From assembly GCF_964199755.1 (NCBI RefSeq), contig NC_133897.1, positions 70,240,661-70,304,660 of the forward strand: 64,000 nt of DNA, in the 5' to 3' direction. Position numbers and translations under genes: made by a program. Every line of letters begins with the position of its first letter. Within the stretch, counting starts at the first letter, position 1. Of the stretch, positions 13,301 through 25,650 are shown piece after piece. The DNA is from Larus michahellis. Lineage: Eukaryota > Chordata > Aves > Charadriiformes > Laridae. The notes beneath the pieces are model-generated. The model saw only the letters and a program-made list of their open reading frames with translations. It did not search any database and was not told the DNA's origin.

Positions 13301-15343
13301 AAAATCTTCTACATGTATTTGATCCAAGTTCTTTAAGCACCCACTCGGTGCGTGCAAACCTGACCTCCCAGGACCGGTGATATTTACACACCGCAGAAAC
13401 AATGGAGCCATTTGTCTCACAAGCAGGCCTGGGCGCGGGGGAGACAGCTCTCTCCCGCGCTGGCCCCAGCCGGGGCATTTGTTTCAAGAAATTGAAACTA
13501 TTGAAGTTCGGAGCCTTAGAACATGACACAATATCGCTTCTCCAACCTTATTTTCCTCTTCCTAAACTCACGCAAGCCTTCTCAAGGCACTGACTACAGA
13601 ATGAACAGGAGAAAGACAAAATCATGCCACAATACATATACAAATACATATACTCTTAAGTGACTGCAAGCTAATCCATGGGAAAGACTTACAAAACACG
13701 TACTGTTAGAAATAGCAAGATGCCCTTAATACTTCATTAAGGATACTGATGATGAACTGCTTTTTTTCCTGGCGTTTCACAATTTAAATGTCTAGTCACT
13801 TGCTTTCTACGTGCTTCATCAGCAGTGGATAGAAGGCCAAGCAAAGACCATTCCTATTCTCACACATTTCCATTAAGCTCTCAATAGAAGTCCCTTTTTT
13901 CCTAAATTGCTCCCAGAAATCAAATCAGCATTTAATACCAGTCTGGTGCAAGTACAGTGTTTCCTCCTTTACACGAACTGTTTTTTTAAAGATGTTTTCA
14001 TCAAATGCATGATAGAAACTTTTGGAATGTACCCCTTGAAATGTCCTGCTGAGTTTTTGCTAGCATTTGGTAACAAATCTCATGAGAGCCTTTAATGGAA
14101 GTTAACATCTTTTGCATGTGTCATACTGCAAGTCTTCAAAGCAGAAGTTTGTAACAAAGTCTTAATGTGACTTTAAAGCGCCAAGTCCTTTTCTAGATAT
14201 CTGCTTTATGTTTGCTGACATTGCTGACTGCCCAGAATTTGGCTGGCTCTGACCAGATCTAAGCACAAAGGCAAACTGAAATGACGCAGAACTTACTTTT
14301 TCCTCCTTTGTACTTCCTTAACAAATAGAAATTTAGCAGCATGTGCATAAGGAAAGCAATGCAACAAAAGAAAAGAATCCCCAAACCCACAACCAACCAA
14401 AACCTCCCACTCACATGCCAGTTGGTTTTTAAAGTGATTTCTACAGCTAACAAAAGGGACAGACTGGGAGTCCTGAAACATGAAGTCTGTTCTACCCACA
14501 TAAACAGCCCTTCCTGGGAGGCAACCAGCACGCTGTGCTACCATTAAAAAAGAAGGGGTGGGGGGAAGTAAAGAAAAGTCATATTATGTATGTACCTCTA
14601 GAGATCAAAAGGAGACTGACTATCCTAAGGGAAAGGACAGGTTGACAGTAACTTTATAGGCCTTTATGATCTAATAATCCTGCGCTGATCAGAACAGATC
14701 ACTCAAGTACTCTGAAACCCTATAGTTGAGTAACGTCCTGCCGGCCCTGTGGGCTGTGACCTTATCTCTGCAGTTTCTGAGGACACCTTACCTCTGAAGC
14801 TGTGCTGACGTCTTCAAACACCTTTACGGCTCTGCTCTACAGGGAGTACTCTATTTTCAGTCATATATTTGTGTGGCCACAGCACGCTACTGCAACTCTG
14901 TAATTGAAATAAAGTTGTAGAATAGGGAGCTTTTCAAAACTGTACCAGCAAGCAGCAGTTCAGCCTGTAAAACTCATGCAATCCTTGTCTTTGGCCCAAA
15001 GTGTGGCCCTCTGGCAGCTCAAGCCAATGTAAATCAGCCCTTTTCCTTGCAATGATGCTCATGCAACAGCACAGCGAGCCAGCCCAGCAATGGGAGCCAG
15101 CTCAAAATGAACTCAGTCAAAAAACTGTTTCAGTTAGATAAGCTACCTGAACTTCTCCTCAGGCAGTCACACAGCACTTCTTCTGGTACAAGCAAGAGCT
15201 GTCGATAGAAGGAGGTAGGACAGAAAGGCTGCAGCCTTAGTTTAAATCTGTTTGGGCTGCTGTAGCCACTCCCTGAGGCTGCCACATTGATTCTAATTCC
15301 TGGGAAATTAGCTTCAGCCTATAGAAACTTCTCTGACTCAAAA

Positions 15344-15362
15344 TTTTTTTTTTTTTTTTTTT
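15344..15362. repeat. poly(T) tract
   Basis: A run of 19 T on the plus strand, with no recognisable element attached. Confidence 0.85.
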
Positions 15363-15643
15363 AAGAGGACCATATGAGCTGCAGCTATTGTATTTTGAAA
15401 TGAAAATGTTTAATCTGCCAAGAACTGAGGGAAACATAAGACTAAAAAAAGAAAAAGAGAAAAGCGAGCAAAATACTGTAATTGGCCTTTTCACGGATAT
15501 AACTCTTAAAATGTAGCTTACTTTAAAATCATACTGCATGACAGAACATGGTTGTTTATTTAAAATTCTTCCTTTGCTTAGGTCTTTGTATTATTTAAAG
15601 CTTGTCCCACATTGACAATTACAAGGTACGGAAAGAACCATCT

Positions 15644-15686
15644 ATATATATACCATATATACCATAGATATATACCATATCTATGG
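15644..15686. repeat. ATATACC/TATGG short repeat with dyad symmetry
   Basis: Three nearby copies of a tataccata-type unit alternate with their complement (ccatagata, tatctatgg), giving an AT-rich stretch that can fold back on itself. Confidence 0.7.
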
Positions 15687-18600
15687 CCTTCTCCGTAAGG
15701 CCAAAACATTTGCTTTCCAACTAACTCTGAAGTGCTTAAGAGAAGAGGAGAAAAGTTTTGTGCTTGTCTTTGGCCATCACACCAGCTTGCTTTTACTGCC
15801 TGAAACACAAATAGCATGTCTAGATAACTGAACTCTGACAATTGGAAAATCAGACTAGTTAGTACACTGTCATTTTTTTTTAAGCAAGGAGACCTTGTCA
15901 ATTCTACCTGTCAAGTGAGTTTGAGCCAGATTGTTAAAAATTTTAAGAAAACAGAATAAAACACATTCCCTCCATGGAGCAGACTTCCATTTACTTTCCT
16001 TGCTCACAAGCACACCGTTAAAGACCACAACCCAAAACTGTTCACAGGACTGGACTTTATTACTAAAACTATTCCAGGTCTTTTGCTCAAGCTACTGCTG
16101 TGAACGAGAATCACTAGAATTTCAGTTTCATTGATTTTCTGGCACATAAGATAGTATTTATGGGTTGCCTCAGCTTTCCTACATTTGCACCAATATGAAG
16201 TACGATTGGCAGTGACCCAGTTTCATTATTCTTAGTTAGATGAGTCAATAAGTGTGGAAAGAGAAATGAAATGGGCAGTTAATCAACACAAAAAAAATCA
16301 GATATTCTGAAGCCAAGAAAGTATTTATATGCTGATGACTCAACTTCTGCAACTCTGTATGCAGCAAGAACAGGAAATATACTATTGAACCCTCTTATGA
16401 AAACAACTTTGATGTGAAAGGCCGAAATAGCTTGTTCTCCCTGCTGTGATTCAGAAAGCTGGAACTGTAATCCTGGATTTCTGCAGAATATACTCGCAAG
16501 AGCTTCTGAGCTCATTAAAGGACATCAGAGAATACGCAGCTTCTGCAGGATACATGGTAAGTAAATGTCTTTCAATGACTATGGAACGAAACACAGGTGA
16601 CATAAAGCCGGCCCTGGAAGCTCTGCCGCTCTTTGACATACCACACATCTAAGGCTCCTCCACCTCTACAGTGTCAAACCGCTGGTGCTACGAGGTAGGG
16701 AAAGAGAAGAGTTCCTCCATCCTTCTATAATGGCATAAAAACTTATTATGTTTGATAGTGATTTTACGTCTTGTTTTAAACCCATTAACCCAAACACAGA
16801 GTTTACGTCCGAATGCAGCTGACAGGTATTCTAGAACAACCTTTCTGAACTCAGAAACTACAGTTTACTACATCCTTTCATGAATATTTGTACAGAGGCA
16901 CGAGACAGCCACTTCTTTACAAAGTTTAGGAACTTCCTCTTATCTGATATTTATTGTTTGCTTTAATTCTTGCGTAGCAGAGGTCCCATGGAGGAGGTGG
17001 TGAGAGCGATGTACAATACTACTGTCCCGCAGTGGTAATTCTTACAGCAGATATATGCTGGGGCAAGGCTATGAAATTATCTGTGGGCCTGATTTTAATG
17101 TCACTATAAATTGGAAGAAACTGAAAATTCATCCGTGGATTTAGGTTAGTTAGCCTCAACAATTTGCAGCATGCAATCATGGTAAATCTGTAGACAGAGA
17201 CAGTAAATACAGCAAATTGACTGCCAGCTAGGCTTGATTTCTTTTGATCCTCTTAGTAGTGTTCCACAGGCCATGTGAAAACTTTCAGTTTAGGTTCAAA
17301 TCAATATAAAAATCAATCCCGTGCCCCTACAAGTAAGGTGCCGGTTGATTCCGGCTCACAGGCGATGCAACAAAACACAAACCAGCTTCATCTTAAAAAC
17401 AAAAGTATAAGTGAACGATTTTGTTCAGTATTATTTCAGAGACAGATAAAATAGGTTTTGTGAACAAGAACATGTGTTTGCAGACAAAAAATCCCTAAGA
17501 AAACCAAACCAAAACAAGGAGGTCTCTCATTTTAGAGCTGAATGGGGAGGAGATACGGAAGTGCAGGAGATTCAAATTTGTACCAAATAATTTCTTTCTC
17601 CCAGAGCCAAAGCTGGTAACTGCTGTCAGGCTCTACTTTATCCTTCTGCTGGAGACTGTCATTCAGATTGCTCTTTCTGCCTACTAAACAATCCGAGCAG
17701 GACAGAAGCAAATTAAGGCCACTGCAGCATAACCAAGCTGCTGTCTTTTTTTATTGCCTTAATATTACCATAATAGTTGGGAGATTAAGCTGTCCCTTGA
17801 GTGGGAAGATCCTTCTCTCTGTCACTGGTTACCTGTGTGGTTGACTCCGTAACTTGCTCACTTGTTTCCTTCTGCTGTCTCATACTAATGCTCTGCAGAC
17901 CATGTCACACGTGGCCCTTTATAATCTCTTGTATAGAGCTCTTGTAGTTAATGATTGCTAGATGTTGACTTTTATGGCTCATAAAGCCACTAGCGGATAT
18001 CAAATTTAATACGTTCAACTGACATCAATGATGTATTTTATCTCCTGCTTTGAATTACGAAATTTCTGGGGTTTGGGGGACTAAAAAAAACCATAGCACA
18101 ACAGAAGAGGCCTTTTAATACTGCTTACAAGCAAATGTGAGTTTCTGACATAACTCAAAGGCTATGGCAACCAGATACCACACTGTTAAAGGAGAGACAC
18201 TGCAACACAATAGCTTCGAAGCACCAATACCTCTGGCAAATGAGCTCCACCGGAGAAGCGGCGTTCTTGTTTTCAGGGAAGAAGCCATCATGCTTGGACT
18301 AATACTCATCCTTCTGAAGATGCATCACCTTCCATAAAGCAAAATGAGGTACTGAGAGCTTGGGCGAAGCAGCTGGAAGAAAGGATGAGAATGTAGGCTC
18401 ACAGGGAAGGAATGGAGGTACTGAAAAAGCAAATAGTTGAATCTCGCAATCATTAAATAGCACGTATTACTTACTGAATGCCATTGGACTGAGCAAGTTT
18501 CTTTGCTGGTCACAGTTTACCTGTTTCCCCTACCCTGCAATAAGAAATGTAATGCTTTGACAAAACCAGGTGATAGGTGACAACTCGTTGGAGTGCTCTC

Positions 18601-19601
18601 CTCCATCAAACTGTACGTGCCCAGCTCACCGTCAGAGGCCAGGTGAGCTGGACTGCTTTTCTCCGACTGTGATACCAGTGCGCAGTGGCTAGTGTGGCGA
18701 CACAGGCTGCTGTAACACACCCAAGAGCTGGGAGCAGTTGGGAAGGGTGCAGCAAAGCTTTCCAAGCACCATAAAACAGTTTTACTCTTCAGATTATGCT
18801 ATAATGAGATCCTAATTATTCAAATTTCCCATGATGTCATGATTTCACCTCGTTAATTTTTCTCAGACCCGCAACTCACCCTATGTGCCAAACAACCAAT
18901 GGCCCATTTTTTTGGTGCATTTTATCATCTCCAGGCTTCTCCTGAAATCTGTAACCCATTGACAACTAAACATTTGTACACCAGTCCCCACAAACGCCAC
19001 CCAGGAAGGGAGTAGAGACAATATTTTATGCTCAGTTGAGAACAAATAGCCTGTTCTCACACTCAACGACAGACAGGACATTTAAAACATGCAAGTTGTA
19101 AGCACAAATCTGCATCACACTCTGGTCACCAGCATGGAATTTCATTCTATTACCTACAACCAACACTTAGCAAACCATCCAAGGCAGACTGTGCTCTATA
19201 AAACATCATGTTAACATCGCTTTTCAAGAACAGCTATCATTGCTACATAGTTTCCAATAAAATAAAGATTGTCAAAAAGATACTAAAATATTACTCTTTC
19301 TCCATTCATGGGACATGATTCACTCACCTTGCCTCTCGTCCTCAGTGAAAAAAGTGCTAAATCACCACAATCAAAAAGCAGACTTTTCCCCCCTCTTGAT
19401 CTGGTCAGGTTTTGCCAGGGGAATCCTCATCCCTCTGGAATGTAGTATTTAGGATAAAGAACCAGAAGGTGCAAAGAAGAGATTTGGGATGTCACTGTGT
19501 AGTATTTAGCTTCCTTCTGAATGGCTAATGCGTTGTTCTGGTGATACAGCTACTAAATAACATCCTCTTGTACTTAAATATAAGCAGTCAAGGCTGCATT
19601 T

Positions 19602-19614
19602 CCCCCCCCCCCCC
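19602..19614. repeat. poly(C) tract
   Basis: Thirteen consecutive C on the plus strand within AT-rich DNA. The length is likely variable between individuals. Confidence 0.85.
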
Positions 19615-20824
19615 ACTTTCTCCTCCTCTCCTATTCAATCGTAGCTCTCTGCACATGGAGGGGATTCCAATACCTGGAATTTGCGTGTTAACAACTAGAA
19701 CTCCAGGAAAAAATTCAACGGTGAACACCAGAGGTGTATGATGTTGCACTGGCTGCTGTTTTTTTAGGACTACACTTACCTGCGCATCTTAGTCTACAAC
19801 ACTGCTGTACTTCAATCTGCCCTAGTACACTTAATTTAGTCACTCGGGATTTTTCCAGCAGTACATAGGAAATGCAGTTTATTCTGAGTGATAATACAAA
19901 AGGGAGCAACTAATGATTACAGGTAGACAAAGACAAGGATGTACAGGACATCTATTTTAGGTGATGATGTAGCTCTCGTATTGTTGCACAAGAGTTTCTC
20001 ATGCTCTTTGATCCTCACACCACCTTCATCAATGGACCACATATTCTTACCTTCCTCTTTCTTACCTTCCTTTCCTAAGAGGATCACATGGAAACTTAAG
20101 CACGTTATCTAACTGTTCTTTAAACTCCTGACACTGATAAATTAGATTTGAATGAGACAAGAGTGAGGGAACAGAGAGAAGTGTATGCACAGATGGTGAA
20201 AAGGCGTAAAAGAGAGGTGTGGAATAAAGAAACAAAGAGATCTGAAGATCTTTTCTGCCATCAGCTTGACTAGCTTTTTGACTGGAACACAGGCACTTCC
20301 ATGGCTTTTCAAACACCCAACTTGTCAAAACATAGCACAAGGAGATCTACAGCATAAATGATCCGAATCCATAACCACAGCTTCCCAAGTGGAAGTTAAC
20401 AGACTTTGGGATACCAGCAGGTGCAGGGACATGATTATTTGTTACAACATTTTTTTGTATTGGGCTTCTTTAAAATTAAAATAGGACTATTCATAATTCA
20501 TACCCCCCCACCCGCTACTGAAGCATCTTCATTTAAACAAAAAAGCATTCACTTGAACGTTAAGTGCATGCATGAATGAAATATCCAACTGAAAGACATT
20601 TCATGATATTTGCACAAATACTTCACAGCAATCGTTCTAATTTTAATTATCTGGTGGATGAACCCTGCCTCTGAAGAAGTCAAATGGTGTTTTGCAGCCA
20701 GTCCCTCACTGTGGAATGTGTCTCCTAGTTCAAACCTGCTTTGCAGATTTTGCACTAGTATTTTTCAGTTTGCACTCTAGCTTTACAGGCTCTCCATTTT
20801 TCCCTCTGTTTTTGATTTTGAAAT

Positions 20825-20880
20825 GCTCTTTGTATAGATAGCTCTTTGTATAGATAGCTCTTTAAATGCTATCTATACAA
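20825..20880. repeat. short tandem repeat ending in a perfect hairpin
   Basis: The 16-bp unit gctctttgtatagata occurs at 20825-20840 and again at 20841-20856. The second copy extends into ttgtatagatagc (20846-20858), which is a perfect 13-bp inverted match to gctatctatacaa at 20868-20880, leaving a 9-nt loop. Confidence 0.85.
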
Positions 20881-21681
20881 TCCAACACAGTGTGCTCAAA
20901 ATAAAATGTGGGAAATATGTGAAAATAAAATTTGCGAAAGTTGCAAGCAATTTTTCCAGCAAAAAATACTACATGTTCAAAAATACATAAATAAAGATTT
21001 TGATAAGCCTCACACAAACAGGCACATGCCTACTCATTCCTCCAAATTCTCAGAGCTCTTGGATAAGTCTTCTTTTGTATTTGTCTTAGTCCCTCAAGTT
21101 ACACACATCTTAAAGTTAAAAAAGATAGACTTGTTAATACGCACAAATGTTAATAGACATAACATCTTTACAGATATCCACTGTGAGCAGATCAAGCCAC
21201 TCTCCATATGTATTTAAACACAGTGGAAGGCTGGAGTTTTTAAGTTGTCAGATCTGCGCCTGGGTAAGAGGGGCTCTATTTTCACTCTTCGAGTAGCGAG
21301 AGATTAGCAGCTTGAAATCACTTTGACAGTTTCAGTTACTCTATTGCATACCGCAGGGAATTTTAATTCCAACCTGTGAAATTGTAATTGCTTCTCAAGA
21401 AGCGCAGAAGGATTCTGGGTAATGGACACAGCCAAGCTCAATGTCAGAGTTGCCAATTGCTGCCACTTCAGATATTACTTGCCGTTATTCAAAAATCACT
21501 CCAGCTTTCCATATGGGAAGTTGAACTGGGGAGTGAAACTGCATTAACAGAAGCTGTCAGATGTTCAGAGATATGCAGGCAATGATGTGACAGAGGTGGA
21601 TGAACTCTCCTCAAAAGGTACCTTCTCCTTCTTTCTCTCTCCTGCTTTATAGAACAGGCTTTCCATAAACCACTTTATATC

Positions 21682-22320
21682 ACCCATCAATGTGCGCTTG
21701 CAGCCCAGAAGGCCAACCGCATCCTATGCTGCATCAAAAGAAGCGTGGCCAGCAGGTCGAGGGAGGTGATCCTGCCCCTCTACTCCACTCTGGTGAGACC
21801 CCACCTGGAGTACTGCATCCAGCTCTGGGGCCCCCAACATAAGAAGGACATGGACCTGTTGGAGCAAGTCCAGAGGAGGCCCATGAGGATGATCAGACGG
21901 CTGGAGCACCTCTCCTGGGAGGACAGGCTGAGAGAGTTGGCGTTGTTCAGCCTGGAGAAGAGAAGGAGCCAGGGAGACCTTATTGCTGCCTTCCAGTACT
22001 TAAAAGGGGGCCTACAAGAAAGACGGGGAGAGATTCTTTATCAAGGAGTGTAGTGATAGGATGAGGGGTAATGATTTTAAACTGAAAGAGGGTAGATTTA
22101 GATTAGATATTAGGAAGAAATTCTTTACTGTGAGGGTGCTGAGACATTGGAACAGGTTGCCCAGGAAAGCTGTGGATGCCCCATCCCTGGAAGTGTTCAA
22201 GGCCAGGCTGGATGGGGCTCTGAGCAGCCTGGTCTAGTGGGAGGTGTCCCTGCCCATGGCAGGGGGTTGGAAACAGATGATCTTTAAGGTCCTTTCCAAC
22301 CCACACCATTCTATGATTCA
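21682..22320 (+). mobile_element. CR1 LINE, 5'-truncated, plus strand
   Basis: About 640 bp of a CR1 retrotransposon: the last part of the ORF2 reverse transcriptase and the 3'UTR, ending at the characteristic ccattctatgattc. The frame 21745-22053 reads [20 protein letters not shown] and continues through EYCIQLWGP and QVQRRPMRMIRRLEHL, which is the standard CR1 C-terminal ORF2 sequence. The 5' end is lost, as is usual for CR1. It lies about 3.3 kb downstream of the CDKAL1 stop codon and opposite in strand to the gene. It is nearly identical over its 3'UTR to the copy at 43811-45064, so both belong to the same or a closely related subfamily. Confidence 0.95.
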
Positions 22321-23943
22321 CTTATTTTATTTTATATTCTTTTTCTAAACAAGTATACCATTAATAGAAAGCTACAATGAAAAGATTAAATGACAAAGTC
22401 CTCCAGCATCTAAACCCATGCACAAGTAGGACATAAAAAGTGTGCACTTAATGTTTTTCAGAAGAGATTTAAGATGTCTTTGCTATTCATGTCTTGTGGT
22501 TTGCAAGATTCCTCACTGAAAATAGCCAGAGAGAACTCAGAGCTACCACAGACATTTGAGAAAAATAGTTGAGGTTTCCTTGGCACCAAAAGGAAATCAT
22601 ATTCTTTTTTGCTTTAAAAAAAAAGACATTGAATTTAGATTGCTTATTAGCAGATACATTCTCTAGTGATGAGTGTGTTCATGCACGTGTAAGAGTGAGA
22701 TCAACTGACGGTGGGGAGACTTCTCCTGCAATGACATCATTAACTTGGAGTGCAGTAGATTTCTCACCCACCCTGATGGCTTCTAAAGAGAGACTACTTG
22801 GTGGAAGTAGGCCTCAAACATAGTGCCGGTGTACAAATTAAAAACGCTGCCTGGCATGGCAGTTAGAAGTGTTCAGGGAGCCAGGTGGGAGCAAAAATCA
22901 CAGATCAATATGTGTTCAGGTCACCTTACTCCATGAACTAGATACACTTCCACAGTCCACTCTACACTCAGAGGTTTCCTGGTCTTCAACAGTAGCCCCA
23001 GGCAGCATACAGTTTGGGTTTTGCCTGAAGGTCCAGATGAGCTGTTTGACCAGAATTGACTTGTTCAGCTCAGTGTCTTTGAAAGTTCTGTTGTAAATAA
23101 AAACGAACAAATGCCAAACACTCTACTACTCGACAATACAAAGTGCCAAAAAGCCCTCTCAAAATCTAAAGGAAGGTAATAAAATACTTGATAAACAACA
23201 CTTCCTACTTATCAGGTTAAAGTTCAGTTTAAGAATATACTTCATCTGTGGGCACTGTCATTTACAAAGTCTTCTTCACCCTCTTTCTCTATATTGCGTT
23301 ATTTCTAAGAAAATAAGCTGGTCCCATTAAAGCCAATGATGCACAGAATCTAAATCGCAAGCTTCGTAAATCTCTGTAACAGCTGATGCAATGAGTCTGT
23401 AATTGCTACGATTAGATAAGCTAGAGTGGCTGACAGAGAGAGTGCTAGAGGCACAGAACATATCTGCATAGTTTATTCCCATCAATACAAAAATTTGGCT
23501 CAGATATAATGATTTTGTCAACTCATAGTTTTCCTGAGAATCTTGTGATATGTGAAAATTTCAGCTCACAAAGTGGGTTTTTTTTTAATATTTCAGATTT
23601 GCTAAAAATGTAAATTACTGATTGTTACATATTCACGGTTGTAGAAAAAAAGCCTGAAAAGAAGCAGAAGTAAATCAAGAGCACAGGTTTTTTTTTTAAA
23701 AATCTCACGAATTTTGAGTCTTGGCTCATGACCTTCAGTGGTTGCAATAAGAAACACAATATTCAAGTCATTACACACCTAATTTCCTGAAGACAGTTAT
23801 ATGTGTTGTTATAATTTACAGGCTGTACTGAAAGCATCATGGTGGAACTTCCTGATTAATTGTCTGTAACTACTAGGAATCCTCGGTTTATAAAGTACAA
23901 AGCATCCTTCCTAGGGGATTATTGATCTGCACTGTAGAGCCAC
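22321..23943. other. non-coding interval between CR1 and LTR
   Basis: AT-rich DNA with small overlapping ORFs on both strands (22569-23110). No gene or repeat was recognised. Confidence 0.6.
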
Positions 23944-24528
23944 TGCATTGGCTTTGGCTGAGATAGAGTTAATTTTCTTCATCACAGCTCGGAAGGGGTT
24001 ATGTTTTGGATTTGTGACCAAATCAGTGTTGATAACACAGGGATGTTTCAGCTATGGCTGAGCAGTGCTTGCATGGTGCCAAGGCCTTCTCTGTTTCTCA
24101 TGCTGCCCTGCCAGCGAGTAGGCTGGGGGTGCACAACAAGTTGGGAGGGGACACAGCTGGGACAGCCGACCCCAACTGACCAAAGCGATATTCCATAGCA
24201 TATGACGTCATGCTCACCAATAAAAGCTGGGGGGAAAAAAGAAGAAAGGGGGGACATTTGGAGTGATGGTGTTGGCCTTCACCATTACGTGTGATGGACC
24301 TCTGCGTTCCTGGAGATGGCTGAGCACCTGCCTGCCGATGGCAAGTAGTGAATGAATTCCTTGCTTTGCTTTGCTTGCGTGCGCAGCTTTTACTTTACCT
24401 GTTAAACTGTCTTTATCTCAACCCACAAGTTTTCTCACTTTTACCCTTCTGATTCTCACCCCCATCCCAGTGCGGGGGAGTGAGCGAGTGGCTCTCTGTT
24501 AGCTGCCTACCTGGGTTAAACTGCAACA
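23944..24528 (+). mobile_element. solo LTR, ERVL-type endogenous retrovirus
   Basis: A 585-bp LTR. It starts with TG, then has the avian ERVL-type stretch gctttggctgagatagag and ttaattttcttc, and ends ctgggttaaactgcaaca. Flanking pentamers gccac (23939-23943) and gccat (24529-24533) differ at one base and look like an aged target-site duplication. No internal retroviral sequence adjoins it, so it is a solo LTR left by recombination. It contains a perfect TGACGTCA and an AATAAAAG box (24203-24224). It is about 1.1 kb beyond the CDKAL1 stop codon, oriented toward the gene. Confidence 0.85.
24203..24224 (+). promoter_or_regulatory. CRE palindrome and AATAAAA box inside the LTR
   Basis: TGACGTCA (24203-24210) is the full cAMP-response/ATF element. 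Eight bases after it comes AATAAAAG (from 24219), which could act as a TATA-like element or as the LTR poly(A) signal. This spacing is typical of a compact LTR promoter. Activity is not shown by the sequence. Confidence 0.5.
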
Positions 24529-25620
24529 GCCATGTAGGCAGCTCAGCTCCGTCTGTGCTGGATATGACACAAACACACCAAAAAAAAAAATAATACAGTT
24601 CCTGCTCTTAAGATTTTAAATAGACTTTGCAAGTCAAAGTTTGGATGAAGATCCATAAAGGTGACAAGGCATGAATGAATGAATGACCAATATCACACAG
24701 TCAGCTGTTGGCAGAACTGGGCACAGAGTCCCGTCCCTGACTGGCCAGCACAATCTCAAGATGCGTGGAGATCCTGTCATGACAAAAGTGGCTTGAAGAA
24801 AGTAATTAGAAATCTGCAGCGTGCAAAATGTAACCTCCCCACTAACTGAGCAATGCTGTCTTATATACAGCATGATCCAATGCACGGCCAATACTAGATT
24901 CACATTTAGTTCTCTGAGCATTATACTAAATCTATAGACCGTATTAAATCCATCTGTTGACAGAACCCTTAACCATAACCCTTAACCAGAACTCCATCTT
25001 CCCATTCAATGATAAAAACCCAACACCTTTAAAACTATTTCCAGGTAAAAAATAATTCTTGTTGTATTAACAAAACCTAGTAACGCATTGTGAAGTTGAG
25101 AGAGGCAAGATGGCAGGCCAAAAATTCTTTCAGACATGATAGCAAAATCAATAGCAACAAATGACAAACTTTAATGGCCCAGCAGTGCTTAATTCTAATG
25201 TAAAAAGACACATATCAAAACATCAGACTGCATTAAGCAAAATCTTTAAGAAAGCTTTAAATGTTCTGCCCATAAATGATCACCAACATTACTCAATGGA
25301 AAGATGTCTTACAAACTTCATGAGTTTCCTGCATGCAATTTTACCCGCTACAGCAGTTACAAAAAGAGTAAGCAGTGCTAACGTTGCATCGTTTTGGAAA
25401 AAAGAAGAGCAAAGATGCAACAAACTGTTCTGCTAACCAAGGATCTCAAATTTTGTCAAGATAGGCCGCCCTAGAGCATATTAACATTCTCTCCTATGAA
25501 TGACAGGAAAGGCATAGGGTGAGTACAAATTATTGCTCAATTTATATTAGCTTTTCTTTAAAAAAAAAAAGAAAAGAATTGTAGGTAAAAGTGTTTCCTT
25601 TGAAGATTTTAAACAGCAGT
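24529..25620. other. immediate 3' flank or distal 3'UTR of CDKAL1
   Basis: AT-rich, with an A-run near 24580 and another at 25560-25570. If a distal poly(A) site is used, part of this is the CDKAL1 3'UTR on the minus strand. The plus-strand open frame at 25161-25436 has no recognisable domain. Confidence 0.5.
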
Positions 25621-25626
25621 TTTATT
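25621..25626 (-). promoter_or_regulatory. possible CDKAL1 poly(A) signal (AATAAA)
   Basis: The plus strand reads tttatt, so the minus strand has AATAAA about 25 nt after the CDKAL1 stop codon. A T-rich stretch on the minus strand (A-run at 25560-25575 on the plus strand) could serve as the downstream element. This would give a very short 3'UTR, so a more distal site, for example the ATTAAA complement near 25165, may be used instead. Confidence 0.35.
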
Positions 25627-25650
25627 GTTTTCATAAAAGCCTCATTCAGT

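Larger units (their letters stand above)
4996..21681. other. 3' flank of CDKAL1, non-coding, with long unassigned ORFs
   Basis: No gene is supported. The stretch 5079-7900 is moderately GC-rich and holds several chance-looking long ORFs (minus 5079-5651, plus 6691-7284, plus 7382-7900). The rest is AT-rich. Stretches at 7910-8000 and 8880-9010 have the look of conserved regulatory DNA but have not been tested. Simple tracts occur at 7335-7372, 15344-15362 and 19602-19614. Confidence 0.5.

Noticed and set aside
14259..14531. Minus-strand ORF with a predicted membrane segment
   Set aside because: A single hydrophobic stretch in AT-rich DNA, with no family resemblance and overlapping frames.
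24203..24528. A complete endogenous retrovirus between the two LTRs at 23944 and 58800
   Set aside because: The LTRs differ in sequence and length, have different target-site duplications and enclose CDKAL1 exons. They are independent solo LTRs.
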